Positions 29,901-44,900 are shown, counted from the stretch's first letter. The stretch: DNA of 64,000 nt from Motacilla alba alba (GCF_015832195.1 NC_052026.1:19625013-19689012); one strand, 5' to 3'. The notes: generated from the letters alone by a model not told the origin. Numbers and translations: made by a program.

Positions 29901-32900
29901 GTGTCCCTGCCATGGCAGGGTGGCACTGGATGAGCTCTGAGATCCCTTCCCACCCAAACCACTGCAGGATTCCATGATTCCAGGATTTTGGGAACTGCAG
30001 AAGGGGATTAGAAAGGAGAAGAAGGATCTGCCCTGTCCCCAAGCAAGGAAGCCACCAAGAGATAACTGTGCATCTCTTCTCCATCCCGTCCCACCACTGA
30101 CAGTTTATGAAACCTTTACAAAACGTGTTTCAGTCCAAGGAGTCCCCAGTGCATTCGTGCTTCAGGCACTCACCATGACAGCCTGGTCACACACGTTCAG
30201 CTGGGGCTGGCCTGGCACCAGGGTGGCCCTGTGCTGCTGGACCAGTCCTGAGAGGTGCTCCACGGCCCGCTGGTATTCCTCACTGGCAAAGCTGCAAGGG
30301 GAAAAGCACAGGGGTTACTGCTGGGGCTCTCTTTGGTGTCCACATCACCAGGCTGGGCCACCAGGAGGAGGAGGAGGAGTGGAAACATCCTGTCAGCTGC
30401 CCACGGGTCTGCAGGGAATGAAATCCAGGCTGGCAGGGTGCAGGTGCTCTGCTTAGGGCAACGAGGGTGGCAGAGGCTGGTTGTCCCCAGAAATCACCTG
30501 GCTTTGGAGCAGCTCAGCTTCCCAGACTGCTGCTCCAGGGGCCCCAAATGTTTCCTCCTCGTGCAGATCTGCTAGGAGCTCATGTGGATTCCCAAGGGAA
30601 TTGTCTTAGCAAATAAAAGGGCATTGCTGGGTTGTTCCCGAGCTGTCCCTTCAATGATTATCCAGGGACACTTCCCAGACACAGGACAAACACCTTCCCA
30701 GACAGCTTAGACAGAGATTTCCCAAGGCAACCCTTCCAGCGTGTCCCACCTGGGGTCAGCAGCTCTCCACACTCACGCTCCCCTCTTCCAAGAGCCCTCT
30801 GAACACCTGCCCCGGCAGAGGCTTTGGTGCAGGGAAGCCAAGGGAATGTCAATATTTTGTTTTACAAGAGTGTTCTCAGGAAGGCTTTCAAACACAACCC
30901 CGGGCCAGTTAAACTCCACAACCACCAAGGAAATGAACTAGAATTATGCAAACAGAGAGAAGAATAGAAGGGCCTCGTCCAAGATGAGAATACCTCCCCC
31001 ATTCCACAAAATGCTGAGGTTCTGCCCCATCCACATTCTTCCACTACAGCTTGATTACTCCAAGCTGGGAGCCCTCTGCCATGCCCCAAATGTGGTTCTC
31101 ACCCGATTCCTCCAGCAGGTATTTGCTGGAGTGGCTCAGGATGCACTTCACTGGTATCTCAAGTATTTCTAAAAAGCAGGATTCCTAACAAAGATCTCTC
31201 TTTGTCCATCACGTTAAGAGTCACTTAAAAAACCACCAAAAACCCCACAGAGAGCGGCAAATTCCTTCTGAAGATAAAAGAAACAATGCAGCTGGGTCCT
31301 GACCTCGGGCTCCCTCTGCTCCCAGGCCAAGCTGGCCAGCAGCCCCACACTCCAGCTAATTTCCTTCTCTGCAAAACAATCACATTTGGAGGGCCAGCGA
31401 TGTGCCAAGCGCTTCCAGTAAACCCTATAAATATCCCAGCTGGGCAGGCAGCCAGCCAGGGAGAGGCTGATTGTGGGGCTGGGCTGAGCTGTGCTGATAG
31501 AGAGCAGGAAGGGAACGTGGGATGAGGAGCTGGAGCTGCTGCTCTCACACCCAGCTGCCTGGATCCTGGTGGAGAGAGCTGAAGGACCACCCTGAAATCC
31601 AGAGGATGTGGAGAAGCTCCCAAATTTCACAGAATCTGACAATCCTGGAATGGTTTGGGTGGGAGGAGATTTACAGCCCACCTCATCCCACCTCCTTCCA
31701 TGGGCAGGGACATCTTCCACCATCCCAGGTTGCTCCAAGCCCTGCCCAGCCTGGCCTTGGGCACATCCAGGGGCAGCCCCAGTTGCTCTGGGCACCCTGT
31801 GCCAGGTCCTCCCCACCCTCCCAGGGAGGAATTCCTTCCCAATATCCCATCCATCCCTGCTCCATGGAGGTTGGCTTTCTTTTCTTGGCCCCATGGATAT
31901 CCCCATTCCATGGGGGTTGGTTTTCCTGCCTTGGCTCCGTGGCTCAGTTTTAACTCCGATATTCCTCTGCAGCTCCACAACATGCCCCAAAATCCCACAT
32001 CCATGGATTTGTGAAGTATTTACTGACTGCACAGGAGATAAATGTGCCTCCAGCCCTAAGCAAGTGCATTTTGAGACAAAATCTGCAAGAGTGCCTGGAA
32101 TTTGCATGTAAAATGGGGATAATTACCTCATGGTAATCAGCCAGAGCTGTTAAGGGAGCTGGGAACCTCTCCTACCTGGAGTCCCATCTTTTCCTGGAGT
32201 GCATATGCAGGCCTGGGCTGCAAGGCCAGGTTTGCTGCATTCCCTGCTCCAAAAAGAGGTGCAATTATCTGTACAGGTGTCTGGGCACCATTGTCTGGGA
32301 GGAGCAGCCTCCGGGGCGAGCTGCATTTGGTATTCCAGCTCAGCAATCCCAGGAAGGAGAGCTGGGAATAGCACTGCAAGAAGGAGAGGGTGAGCAGGTG
32401 GTGTTGTGAGGAGTTTGCTAAAAGAGATCCCCCAGCGTCCATGAAATTATTCCAGGCTCAGAAGGAGGGAGCAGAGTGGACAAAGTCCAGGGTCATTACA
32501 CTAATTGACACTTTACCTCCGGGAAGTCCCTGGAGATGCAATCAGGGCTGGATTGGAGCTCGGGGTCCCAGGCACAGGTGTGGGCTGTGCTTCCTTCATT
32601 TACTGTAATTGTGCCTTGGCAATCTGCTCCATCCTCCCCCCACAGCTCCTGGAACCTGCTCTGCTGCTTAACCCCAGCGTGCCCTCCCAGCAAACCCAGC
32701 TCTGCAGGGAGGAGGGTTTGTCTCACCCAGAGTCAAACTCTGCTTTAATCCCCTGCTCCTTGGGGTTCCCCCTGTGGGGATGGTTCTCTGCCATCCTTAA
32801 ATGCACCCTCAAAGAGATCAGCACCCAAATAAATGCAGGAGCATTTCCAGCAGGATTTCAGGATGTTTGTTTTAGTGACAGTGGCTGTCCCGGGAGTGGT

Positions 32901-35900
32901 GGGGCCCTGGTGAAACTGAGAGGACTGGGACAAAATGGGAATGATGTATTAGAAAAGCTCCCATAATGGGAGTCACAGAAACCTGACAAAGGGCTCTAGA
33001 CCAGGCTGGACAGGGCTTGGAGCAGCCGAAGGTGATGAGCTTTACACAGCATGAGCTTTAAAGGCCCCTTCCAATCCACACCATTCCAGGATTCCGTGGT
33101 TCTAGGAACAGCAGCTCTCAGACTGATATGAAGTTATGGAAGAGTATAAAATGTGGCTAATGATACTTTACTTCCTTCTCCCCTGGAATTGTTTTAATTA
33201 AAACCATTATTTTTAATTCTGAAATACACCCAGATTCTGATAATTTGATTTTATCTGTTATCAGTGCTTTGAGGCTTCGCAGCACCGTGGTATCCAAGTC
33301 TTGATCTTGTCTTATTACTCAGTCTTCCTCAGTTCCTCTCTTCTATTATCAAGTTTATTTGCAATTTAAGGTCTGCACAATGCAGGAGGCAGAGACAGGT
33401 TTGGGGCTCTGCTGCTGGAATTACTGGAGACACTCAGAGGAGCCAAAGGAAAACAGATGAGGAGCCAAAGGCTGAAGGTGGCCCTTACCCTGAGTCACCT
33501 CTGGTCCAGCAGCATTTTGGGCCCAGATGCATCCCTGGAGGCATGAGGGACATGTGGCCACTGAGCCATGGGAAACCTGGGAATTCTAGAATCATCCAAG
33601 CTGGAAAAGGCCTCCCAGGTGGGAGAGTCCAAGCTGTGATGATCAGCACACTCCCTGCAGCAAGGAGATGTGCTGCTGCTGATCCTCCTCCTGCTCACCT
33701 ATTTTCATGGAAGTTCTCCCTCCCCAGCTCCCAGAAGCCTGGATTTCACTGCCAGCAACCCCAGCACTGAAATGGCAAAGGGGATAAAGGTGGAGCGAGG
33801 AGTAAAGCCTTCATCTGGGGGTGAACAGGTGACAGGAATTAACAGCTATCCACTGATCCTCCTGCTGGCTGCTCCTATGCTATTGCTGAAGTTTTCACTG
33901 GCAGTGCTATTCCTGAATCACGATTTATGTTCTGTGTTCTTCAGGCCACTTTCTTGTGGCTGCAGCACTGCCTGGACCTGTTCTGTGGAGGTGATGATGA
34001 TGAAGATGATGGCAAACTGCATTTTGCATTTTTCCCAGCTGCTCTGTGCAGCTTTTTTCTCCCAATACTCCTTTTCATGCAGCATGACCCCACCCAGAAC
34101 ACCTGAGGGCTGTGGGCTGATGAAGCACGAGCTCCAGGCTGGTCCCAGACCCTGGGAAAGGGCAGCCAGGGACCCAGAGGTGTTTGTGCCCATTCCCAGT
34201 CTCCAGGCTGATGATTCTGCTCCACAGGTGGGTTTTATTTCCCCCTCTTCCCCCAGCTGGCTCTGTACCAGTCCCACCTGGCTCCCCTGCTTCTTCCCAC
34301 CTTGCTGCAGCCAGTCCCAGCGTGGTTGGTGCTCCATGGTTGTTACTGCCACCTCTGAGGCTCCTCAGCCACAACTGCCACACTTTTAGTGTCACCTCTC
34401 CTGTGGCAGCTGCTAATTCACCCCTGCAATGCAGCTGCTACCATCTCTTTCCAAGATGAGCAGTCAGCATCTCCCTGGGCACAATCCTTGCTCTTTGTTA
34501 TCATTCACATTTTTCTCCCTGTTCTGCACCTTCTCTCTCTTCCCCACAGCCAGGTTTGTGCCCTGAGCACTAAGGTGAGCCTGGCAACTTTTCTGTCAGA
34601 TCCTTTCCCCTTTAGCTTCCCTTCAGGAGCTCCTTCCCTTTTTTTCTGGCTCCATAACCACTGCAATTACCTCTCTGATGATTTCCTGAATTTTCCATCT
34701 GCTTGAAATAGGCACTTGTGAGCTCTCTTCTTAATTAATGTGTTCTAAAATCATTATGTTCATCAACCAAGCCTTATCACTTCCATTTTCTTCCATAATA
34801 GTAAAATCCATCGCCCTAAGTAAAACACAGGAATTTTGATGTTCATAATTCAATAAACTCACTGCTCAGAGCAGAAGCTGCTACAAACCTGGAGTAACAA
34901 CAAGGTGTGAGCAGGCTGTGCTCACCCTGTCCTCACTTGTTACTGAGCTTTGCACCTCTGCCTCAATCTGGCAGCATTTCAGAGATTTCTGTTATAAATT
35001 CCTTGCCTTCAAAACACTTTCTCTACTTCAGGCTGCATTAGGTATTTTAGTAACTCTATTTTCAGCTGTGCCAGCTTTGCTTTTTCAATATACACATAAA
35101 TATATATTTATATATCTAAATATAAATATTTTATATAATTATTTGTGTTCTTCTCGACTGATAATGCAGTATTTTAGTAAATGCCTGTATAAACAATAAT
35201 CTGACTCAGATAATAAAACTGGCAACTGCTTCTGAAGATGGTACCAACAGATAATTTTACTGAATTTGTCACACTGGAGAAACAAGTTCCCTCTGTGGTA
35301 CTTAGCACACACACCACAGCCCAAAGATAACAGAATCTGGTCAAGGAAAAAAAACCTATCAGATCTTTTAGTTCTGCATTTGGATAAATTTGGTAACAGG
35401 GGCAGTTATTGCATCCAGGGAGGAAACAAAGCCCTGCTCAGACTCAGGGAAATGCTTCTGCTTTCTGTGCTGCCCCACACACATTCTTGGTTACAGTTTA
35501 AAGTTGAGAGCTATAAAAAAAGAGAGATTTTGTGTCCCCAGCCTGCACTGATCTCGGTGACAAAAAGGCACAAAGGGCTCACCTCTCACCACCAAGGATG
35601 AGGTGACTCTTATACAAGGGTCTGAAGGGGCTCCAGGAGAGCTGCAGAGGGACTGGGGACAAGGCATGGAGGGACAGGACACAGGGAATGGCTCCCACTG
35701 CCAGAGGGCAGGGATGGATGGGATATTGGGAATGAGGAATTGTTCCCTGTGAGGGTGGGGTGGCCCTGGCACAGGTGCCCAGAGCAGCTGGGGCTGCCCC
35801 TGGATCCCTGGCAGTGCCCAAGGCCAGGCTGGACGGAGCTTGGAGCAGCCTGGGACAGTGGGAGGTGTCCCTGCCATGGCAGGGGGGCACTGGATGAGCT

Positions 35901-38900
35901 TCCAGAGGGGAGCAGCAGGAAGAGAAGTCCCAGCCATGCTGGGTGGGGCTGTTCCCAGAGCAGCTGAGGGCAGGGGTGCAGCACCAGAAGGGAACAATGG
36001 GCAGGGTGCTCAGCAGGGCCAGACGTGTCCCCACACGCTGGCAGGACCTGCCTGGAATTGCCTGAGCAGCTCTTCACTGCCTGTGGAGCTCCTTTGGCTG
36101 GGACTGTTTGCAGGCAGGCTCCAGGAAATGCAGGGAACAGTGTGAGGAAGAGGAAGGACTTGTCCTGCCTCACCAAGAACCCCAGGGAGCTGAACACGTT
36201 ACTGCTGCCTCTGGGTCTTGCAGGACTGGCATCTTCAGGGATCCCTTTAGCAGCCACTTCAACAGAGACTGAAAAGCTTTGCTTGATTTTTGTAAAAATA
36301 AGTTATTTCTATCCACTCCTCTTCCTAATATAGAGTAACAATCACGGAATGGTTTGGGTGGGAAGAGACCTCAAAACTCATCTAGTTCCAACCCCCACGA
36401 GGTGACTCAAATAGTGGGGGGCTTGGCAGGGCCAGGCTAATGGCACTTGATGGTCCCAAGGGTCCAATCTTAAATATTCCCTGAATCTCTAAGGCTGCAG
36501 CCTTGAAGAACTGTCCCTGTGTGTGCTGCACGGGCAGCGTCCCAGCCCTGCAGGTCAGGGGTGCTGCTGCAGGTGACTGAGCTGCTGATTCCTGGGATTC
36601 CCTGGCTCTGAGATCCCAAATATAGAAGCAGTGAATCCCTCTGGAGGTGCATGGGATGCCAGGCCCTCCTGAGCAGCAGTGACACCCACTGCTGGTGGCT
36701 TTGCACATGACCCCACTCCAAACTCACGTAAATCAAGAGAGATGACAGATTATTAAAATCATTTCAAGGGAGAAGAAAGGGCCGCACTAAACAAGGAATA
36801 AATGTAATAAAAAGTGAGCAAAAGCAGGCAGGGAGAGCAGAGCCAGCACGTAGGGACAGCCAGATGCAGGCTGGGAGCAGGATGCTGGATTCCCTTTGGA
36901 GAAACATTAGTGTCGGGACTCCCAGCAGGCTCCCTGCCAAGGGGGATAATTAAGCTAAATAAAAATACACACCAGGAACAGCTCCACAAATGAGGATAAT
37001 TTAATTACCACATTCGATAGAGCAGACCCACTTCCCATGAGTTTTCCATTGTGACCAGAGAGGAGACAATGGCAGCAGAATGTGCTGGAGAAAGGGAGAG
37101 TGGTGTGCTAAAACCAGGGCTTCTATTAGGGGCTGCATAATAAACAGCAGCCCAGCTCTCCATAATCGGGTCATAATCTCGCCATAAAATTCAATCAGAG
37201 CAACAGCTTGTGAATATCCAAAAAATCAATGCAACCATATGAGAAATGATTGCAGCTGGAAGGCTGGAATTTATTTCAATGCTCACTCCACGGTGGTGGG
37301 AAGGAGCAGTGGAATCACAGGGAAGCAGGTGCTGCAAACACCTCTGAGGGAAGAGCTCCTCTGCCTCAAATCCAGAGGAAACACCAACAGTACCACAGAA
37401 GCCCAAAATCACTGAGTATTCAGGGCTGAGAGCTCTGGAGCTCATCCAGTGCAATCCCCTGGCAGGGCAGGGTGACCTGGAGCAGGTGACAAAGGTGACA
37501 CATACAGCAGGCAAGCTACAGTTCAGTTACTGCTTCCCATTTTTGGAAAAAGAGATTATTTCTATACATTCATTTCCTAAAATAGAATCATGGGATCCTG
37601 GAATGGTTTGGGTTTGAAGGGACCTTAAAGCTCATCCAGTCCTGCCCTGCCATGGCAGGGACACCTTCCACCATCCCAGGCTGCTCCCAGCCCTGTCCAG
37701 CCTGGCCTTGGGCACTGCCAGGGATCCAGGGGCAGCCCCAGCTGCTCTGGGCACCAGGACCTCAGCACCCTCACAGGGAGGAATTTCTCCCCAGTATCCC
37801 ATTTGTCCCTGCCCTCTGGCACTGGGAGCCATCCCCTGTGTCCTGTCCCTCCATCCCTCGGGAATGTCCCAGTTGTTAAACTGCCCAGGCCTCCCCTGGA
37901 GTCCCAGCCCGGTTTGGTTTCACGGAGCTGTATTTCCAGCCCTGGGGCTGCAGCTGTGCTCTGCTCATTACTGCTGGAATGCAGGGGGAGCAGAGCCCCC
38001 AGAGAGCTTTACCCGCTGCTGATGCACCTCTAAAGTGCTCTGTTAAGTGAGAGAGAATGGAAAAAATTTCCCTCCCTTCCTCTCTCCAGCGAAAACACTC
38101 AGTGGACAGCACAGGCTCAGCTCCTCTGGAAGCAATGGGGTGAGTGTGTCCACTCAATTATTCAAACCAGCTGAGTAATTGCAGCCCTGTCAGCTCAGGA
38201 AACATCTCTGCCTCTCCAGGCTGCTGCACAAACCCAGTTCTGGGCAGGCAGGCCCAGCAGCTCTCATTCCTTCTTGATTTATTTCCACACTCTCCCTGTC
38301 AGAGCCCCTGGTGAGGGATGAGGCCGCATGTCCCTGGATTTGCTGCAGGGAGGGAGGCAAGGAGGGAGGTGGGGACACCTTGGGAGCATTTTTGGAGGTG
38401 GCAGGGCTCTTTGTGGGCTCTGCTGGCTGCTGACTGCATAAATCCTTGTGGGAATCTCTCAGGGCATGGTGTGTGCCAGAGATAAATATTACAATAGCAG
38501 GCTTAGAGGAAAATGGATTCAGACAGGCAGGAGAGCCCGAGGAAGGAGCAGGATTGGGCACAAAGTCCTCCTGCTAAACACCCTCTGGAGAAGCTCTCTT
38601 AGCTGGGGTAGGAGACTGGAAGGTGACCAGTCTGCCCTCCAGAGATTCCAGCACCATGCAGGTTATTTCTCCCCGGGCCCCAAAGCTCCCAGCTCCAAGG
38701 CACGGCTCCCCAGCAGCTCTGTTTGAACGTGCTGCACTCAGCCCTGTCCTGTCCAAAAAATTGGTGTTTTCCTCCTCCCCGAGGGGCTGCAGGACACACA
38801 ACAGGAACAAGCAGCCTGACAGGTCCACGTGCACACCCATCTCACCTGACCGCCTGAAAACAAGGTTTGTGTTCCTTCTCCTGAGAAAAAGCCAGCAGGA

Positions 38901-41900
38901 AAGCCATTATTTCCCAGCGTGGCTTTCTGAGACACTGTGAAAGCAGATTTCAAGAAGCAGCAAATAAATTTTGAACAGTGACCCTGCTGAGTTTTCAGGA
39001 CAGCCCACGAAGCGGCTCACCTTAAGGGGTACTTCTCCCCAGGGTCCCTGCCCAGGTGGAAGAGCAGGGGCAGGTAAGTGTGCTCCTCCTGGGTGTGTGT
39101 GGTCACTCCAGCCACGCTCTGGCCAGGACAGAAATCGATGCCCTGCAGCAAAAAGGAGAGAGGTCATCAAAGGTGATGCAGGGCAGGCAGCAAAACTTGA
39201 GTTGGTGCCACTCTCTGCAGCAGAACACCAACAAACCTCAGGATTATTTTAAACCGAGAGTCCACTTCAATCTCCAAAACACATTCTGAGCTGGTGGGGT
39301 GAAATAAGGTGAGCAAGTGGTGTTGCACTAAGAGCTGAAGCACGGCTGGGCATTCTTGTCTTATAAAAATATAATCCCAATAAAATATTCATTAAAATGA
39401 AATGGCAGAACAAAAGACAAAGAGGTGGAAGCATTTAATCTTAAAAATTCTGCACGTGGAAAGGATTTTCTGGCTGGTTTTTTCTGGCTTTGGAAAGCCC
39501 CAGGAAGATGGGATTGCCTGACACTTCTGATCAAAACCAAAACCCCAGGAGAGACATCCAGACACCCTGAGAGGCAGCAGGCGCCTGAGAACTCCCCTGG
39601 CAGCACCTGAGGGATCAGTTTCTCTGAGAAATGAAGCAAATCTGGTTAATTTTATAAAAACTGGTGTGTTTTCAATTTGATTCATGGCAAGCTGGTATCG
39701 AGGGACTCACCTGGGCACGGCAGTGGGGATGGGAGTACTGCAGGAAGGGGAGACGTTCCCACATTCCTGTCTCTGACCATCTGGGGGGGCACAGGGTGGG
39801 ATTCTCCCTGCAGCAGCAGTGGGTTTGAAGGGCTCAGCTCCTGGGAATGTCCTGGGGAAGCAGCTGGGAGCAGCAAGGGGTTAAATGCTCGCTGGGCACC
39901 AGAGCTGCCAGCTCCATCTGCCCCAGCCCTGCCAGCCCCCTCCCTCCCTCCCCAGCCCTGATTTGCCAGCTGGGAGCTCCCTAATCCCTGGCCTGGCCTC
40001 CAGGGCCACCAGAGCCCATTTAAACCCCGGCAAGAGCCAAAAATGCAAAAGCACTCGTTTCCCCGGGCAGGCAATAAAGCAGGGCCCCCAGCCCAGCCCA
40101 GCCCAGCCCCAAATGGACTTGTTAAAGCTGGGTTTTACAATTCCAGCTCCCACGCTGCTCCTCACAATCCCAAAGTGCCCCAAGCCACGGACAGAGACAT
40201 GGAGAGCAGGTAAATGGGAACGCTTCAATGGAAGTGGGAAAGCAGCTGCAGCCTTTGCTTATAAAACAAACTGAAAAGGCTCTCTACAGATGTTGGTAGG
40301 ATTTGATTGGCAAACAATTTTCTAAAAATATCCCGTGTTTTTAATGGACAGCTGGTCAGTGGAGCAGTTAATATTCTGCTTTTCAATAAAGCAAGAAGTT
40401 TAGAAGCCCATGAAATCCCATTTATCTGCACAGGGCTATAGATTCCTGAATCACTGACTGGAAAAATAAGGGAGTTGCTTGATAGGTTGGAGTGGCCCTA
40501 CCAATAATGGACTTTAAATGGATACAAAACTGATTGACCTTCCCACCCTGTGATGCCACAGGCCTCTGAAACACGCAGGGAAAAGAGATTTTCGTGGGTT
40601 TTTTCCCCACAAAAGGACCAGTTAATGAAAAGGTATCAAAGCCTCCATAACATCCAAATTATAATTTGGATGCAAATCAAACAAGCAATTTAATTAAGAG
40701 CCTGCTAATTGGTACAATGCTCCTCGCTGCAAATGCTTCAGTGTGAAAGATTTTCGTCTCTCGGGTGTTTGTTTAGACATTGCTCTGTTTCTGTTTTATC
40801 TTGTGTTTCCCAGGAAATCCTTGTAGCCCAGACTCCAAAACACAATCCCAGAGATTCCCAGGAAAGAAAATGCTGGGACAATTTGCCTGATGCCACCGGC
40901 CCAAAGCCACCTGTCATTCTAATTTAAGCACTCAGTGCCCTCTTGAAAAGCAGTCTAGCGGAGAAAAGTCAAATAAATGTATAGGTAAGTAAATGAAACC
41001 CCAAGAATACCATTTTAGGACATTTCTAAGGCATTCCAACTTTATCCCTGCAAATAAAATGGAATATTGCTATTTTTATGTACTCTGTGAGTCAATATTC
41101 AACCTGCAGAGAGCGCTTCAAAGATTTTCTATCTATTTATCAACAAATTAGGGGGGGAAAAAAGCTATAAATATACAAAATTCAACATTATTTATTTTGT
41201 ATAGGTAGGTTTGGTGATGTTTGGAGCTGGAGAAGGGCCAAGAGCTGCCTAAGCCTGTCCTACCCAGCAGGACAACACCACCCAATTCCTCTCTCCTGTT
41301 ATCCCTAAAACTGTTTATTGTCACTGTTCACAGCAATATGCAGGGATCAATAATTCTAGCACATTCCTACTTTTTGTCCCTGCTCCCTCTCCAAGGTGAT
41401 GGCTGGAGTCCCCATCCCTGCAGGTGCTCAGGGAAGGACTGGATGTGGCTCAGTGCTCACACCTGGGCACTGGTCCCTCCGTGGCCCTGGAGGGCTTTTC
41501 CAGCCCCCCGGGTTCTGGGACTTGCAGGGCTCACTGATCAAACACGGCACGAAGGTCACTCCCATGTTTCAGCAAACTCCTGGGGCTTTTCTCCTCCATC
41601 ACAAAAACCTGAAAGCCAAACCAGAAGCTGCTTTCTGGAGCATCTCCTGCCTTCTAAGGGAGTCCAAACAGAGCATCGAAGCTCCTGCCCAGCTCTTACA
41701 GTGTTTTGCACCACCACAGAAACCTGTTTGCTGCAGGAGAGAGTCCAACAATCCTTTCCTTCAACGTTCTGATTACAACATGACATTCCCTGCCCGCCAG
41801 GTGAGCCTTCCAGCCACCACCATCCCTGTCCTTCTCAGCAATCTCACAGCCCGGGCTGTTTTTCCATCCCTGGGATGCAGCAGCCTTTGGTTGCACAGCT

Positions 41901-44900
41901 TTAATTTCCAGAGCAAATGGCCCACAGATGCTGTGTCAATATAGACATGAGACAAACACAGCCGGTTGCCAGTTTGGGCTCCCTGCCAAGAGATGGAATC
42001 ACCACTCGTGTTAACGGGAGCCCTCTGGCAATTGCTCAGGCTGGCTGCAGCCCAGCCGCGCCGGCTGGCAGGGCAGGAGCCGCCCCAGCCCAGCTCAGCC
42101 TCCTGCTCTGCTCTCCGAGCCCCCAGCACCACCCAGGGCACCAAAAGCAGGGGAACGCTGCAAGCAGAAAGGCGCGGCTGTCAATTAAAGCCTGGAATTT
42201 TTTGTTTCTCGCTGTTTGCCACAGCGCAGGTAAAATCCTCCTTGGGATGAGCAGCCAGCTCCAAGTGGGGGTGCCAGGCTTCAACCTCGCGCACCCAAAA
42301 TTGCTTCTGATGTGTTAAGAGGCTGCAAGAGACCCTGGGATGGGCATCCCCGGGGATGATGGGCAGCCCCCTGGGATGATGGGCAACCCTGGAGATGATG
42401 GGCAGCCCTTGGGGACGATGGGCATCCCCGAGGATGATGGGCAGCCCTTTAGGGATGGGCATCCCCCGGGATGATGGGCAGCCCCCTGGGATGATGGGCA
42501 GCCCTTTAGGGATGGGCATCCCCCGGGATGATGGGCATCCCCGAGGATGATGGCCAGCCCCCTGGGATGATGGCCAGCCCCAGGGATGATGGGCAGCCCT
42601 GAGAATGATGGGCATCTCCTGGGATGATGGGCATCCCCGAGGATGATGGGCAGACCCCGGGGATGATGGGCATCCCCGAGGATGATGGGCAGCCCCAGGG
42701 ATGATGGGCAGCCCCCGGGATGGGCAGCCCAGCGAGCTCTGATCGATGCCTGGTTCATATGCTCAGAGGACCAAAATCAAATGTCATTATTTGTGAGGTT
42801 CTACTTGACTTCACATCCCCGGCACAGAAAAGGCTTTATCGATCCCTTCACGTGCAGGAGAAGGGCAATCGCAGAGCCTGACTGGAATAAGCCCTTTGGC
42901 ATTTCGCATTAAAACAATAGCGGCAGCTTTTAAAGCCGCAGGAGCTCCAGGAATCTCGGCCAAGGAAGAAGGCTCCGAACAAGCTGACAGCACAAAGGTC
43001 AATGTTATCAGCCCCTCTCCCACAACCAAAGGGCGTTTTCCACCTTTTTTCCTTCGTTAATTTTTTCCCCTTCTTGCCTCAGTGCTCTTGGGAGGTACAA
43101 GGGCTGTTCTGTGCTGGATGCTTTTGGTGGGAGGCAGAGAAAAGGAAATTTCCTTTCTGCTACCTCCCATTTCTGCCTCCTCCATCAGCACTACATTGGG
43201 AAATGCCTGAGGACTTGCTGCCTGCTCTGGTAAATTTATAGAAAACACCCATTTTTTACCCTTTCAGACCCCTACTTTCAAAAAACCCCAGCATTTGTCA
43301 GGTGGCTGCCAGTAAAAGTCCTGTGTTTTGTCACTGTCCAAGAGGGATCTCCGCAGGTTTATCCTCAGGTCTCCTTTTGCTCCTGCACACGTGGCTGTTT
43401 TCATCCCTGCTGATTTTTGCTACAAGGAAAAAAAGGTGAACAACAATGGAAAAGCTTTGATATCCACCAGTCCTGGAGCAGCAGGGACTCAGCCCGTGTG
43501 CAGGAAGGAGATTTTTCTGCTTCTATCAAACTGTTTAAAAATACAAACACATTTTTCAAGTCAGGCTTCCTTTCATCTCCCTCTGTCCCATTTATCACCT
43601 CTTGAATGTCAGAGATGTCAAATTATGTAAACATGAGCCACCTATATAGATGGAAGGCAGGTACCAGCTCCAAATAAGCATCCTGTGCAATCCTCAGGGA
43701 AAATGTCCCACAAAATGCTTACTCCCACTTGATTCTGTGAGTGAGCCTTCCCTTTATGCCTTCAAGAGACCACCCCCTCAAGAATCAAGAAATCCAGTTA
43801 ATCCAGCAGAAAAGGCAGCATCAAGGTATCCTCCAGCACTGAGAGAGACTGCAAGACTTCCTGACAGGAGTCAGACTAGAAAAAAAAATTGCTTGGGGGT
43901 TAAAAAATAAACAAACAAAACCCGGGAAGAACAGAACAGCACAATTCATCTGTGTGTCAGATGACAAGCCCTAATCCCAGGCCATAAGGCAGAGGATGCA
44001 GACCAGTAAGGGCATGCTGCTGTCATGGGACTGGAGATGACAGCAAACCTGTGTGCTGCCTGCATGGGATGTTTCCAGGGTAAATATTCCGAGTGCCAGA
44101 TGGAGAGGAGCCTTCAGAGCCCTGCTCTGCTTTGCCAGGCTGTGCTTTCTGCAGCCTGTGTCTCCCTGGTAGGTTTTTATGTGTGTGTACATGCTTTATT
44201 ACTGAACCAGCTCACACCCCAGTCAAACACAGCTTTCCAGGTGAGGGGCCACATCCTCCCTCTCCATCCTGGTCATCCCAAACAGGCCCAGGACAGGCAC
44301 CAGCTCCCCATTTTCCAATAGCAGCACGAAAATGGGGTTCTGGCTGCTTTAATGAGATAATCCCGTCTGAAAGTCAAACAAAAATGTGGATTAAACCCAG
44401 GGCAAGTTTACTGTATCAGTGATTTTCCACACAGTCAATTACCAAGGGAATTCTGAAAGTGAAAGGGGGGCTGGCTAAAGCCTGTCTGTCAAAACCATGA
44501 AATATTCCCCTACCCATAAAACAAACCTCTCCAAAATGTGCAGGCAGCTGTTCTGCCACATCTGGCCAACTTCAGCTCTCTTTCCAATGGGTGACAGGAA
44601 AACCACATATTCCAGGCCTGAGTGGGGACCCTCACTCAGAGAATTTCATATCTGCGCTGGATTCACAATGAGGAAAGACCTCTAAAGATCATACAATTAA
44701 CAAATCCTCATTAGCTGGAGGTCTACTGGGACGGCAAGTCAACCTTATTGAACAAACAGCCAACAGTCAGAATTCCAAACGCCACAGATGTGCATGGATT
44801 TATAGCTGTTTTTCAAATGGAATTAGCAAACAAAGTGGCCTTTTTGATTCCAGAGTCCAATATCAGCACAGCTGGGAAGCCCAGCCACTGAAAGAGGGAA

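Larger units (their letters stand above)
26911..30173 (-). other. GALNS: GALNS intron 13
   Basis: Contains CR1 fragments at 28389-28700 (minus) and 29735-29985 (plus) and a short direct repeat near 29385-29460 (AGATTTTGCCTGTTACTATT twice). No exon is seen. Confidence 0.7.
30292..39020 (-). other. GALNS: GALNS intron 12
   Basis: 8.7 kb, no exon recognised. CR1 pieces lie at 31625-31960, 33000-33110, 33575-33640, 35600-35900, 36342-36460 and 37585-37870. A very AT-rich tract runs 35085-35145. The stretch 36950-37210 is AT-rich with homeobox-like cores and no repeat signature. Confidence 0.7.

Noticed and set aside
42338..42735. CRISPR-like appearance of regularly spaced short repeats
   Set aside because: The units are directly adjacent without unique spacers, and the DNA is vertebrate.
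42315..42758. 144-147-codon minus-strand frames of repeated HHPRG-type units
   Set aside because: Translation of the intron 11 minisatellite; no start context or homology.
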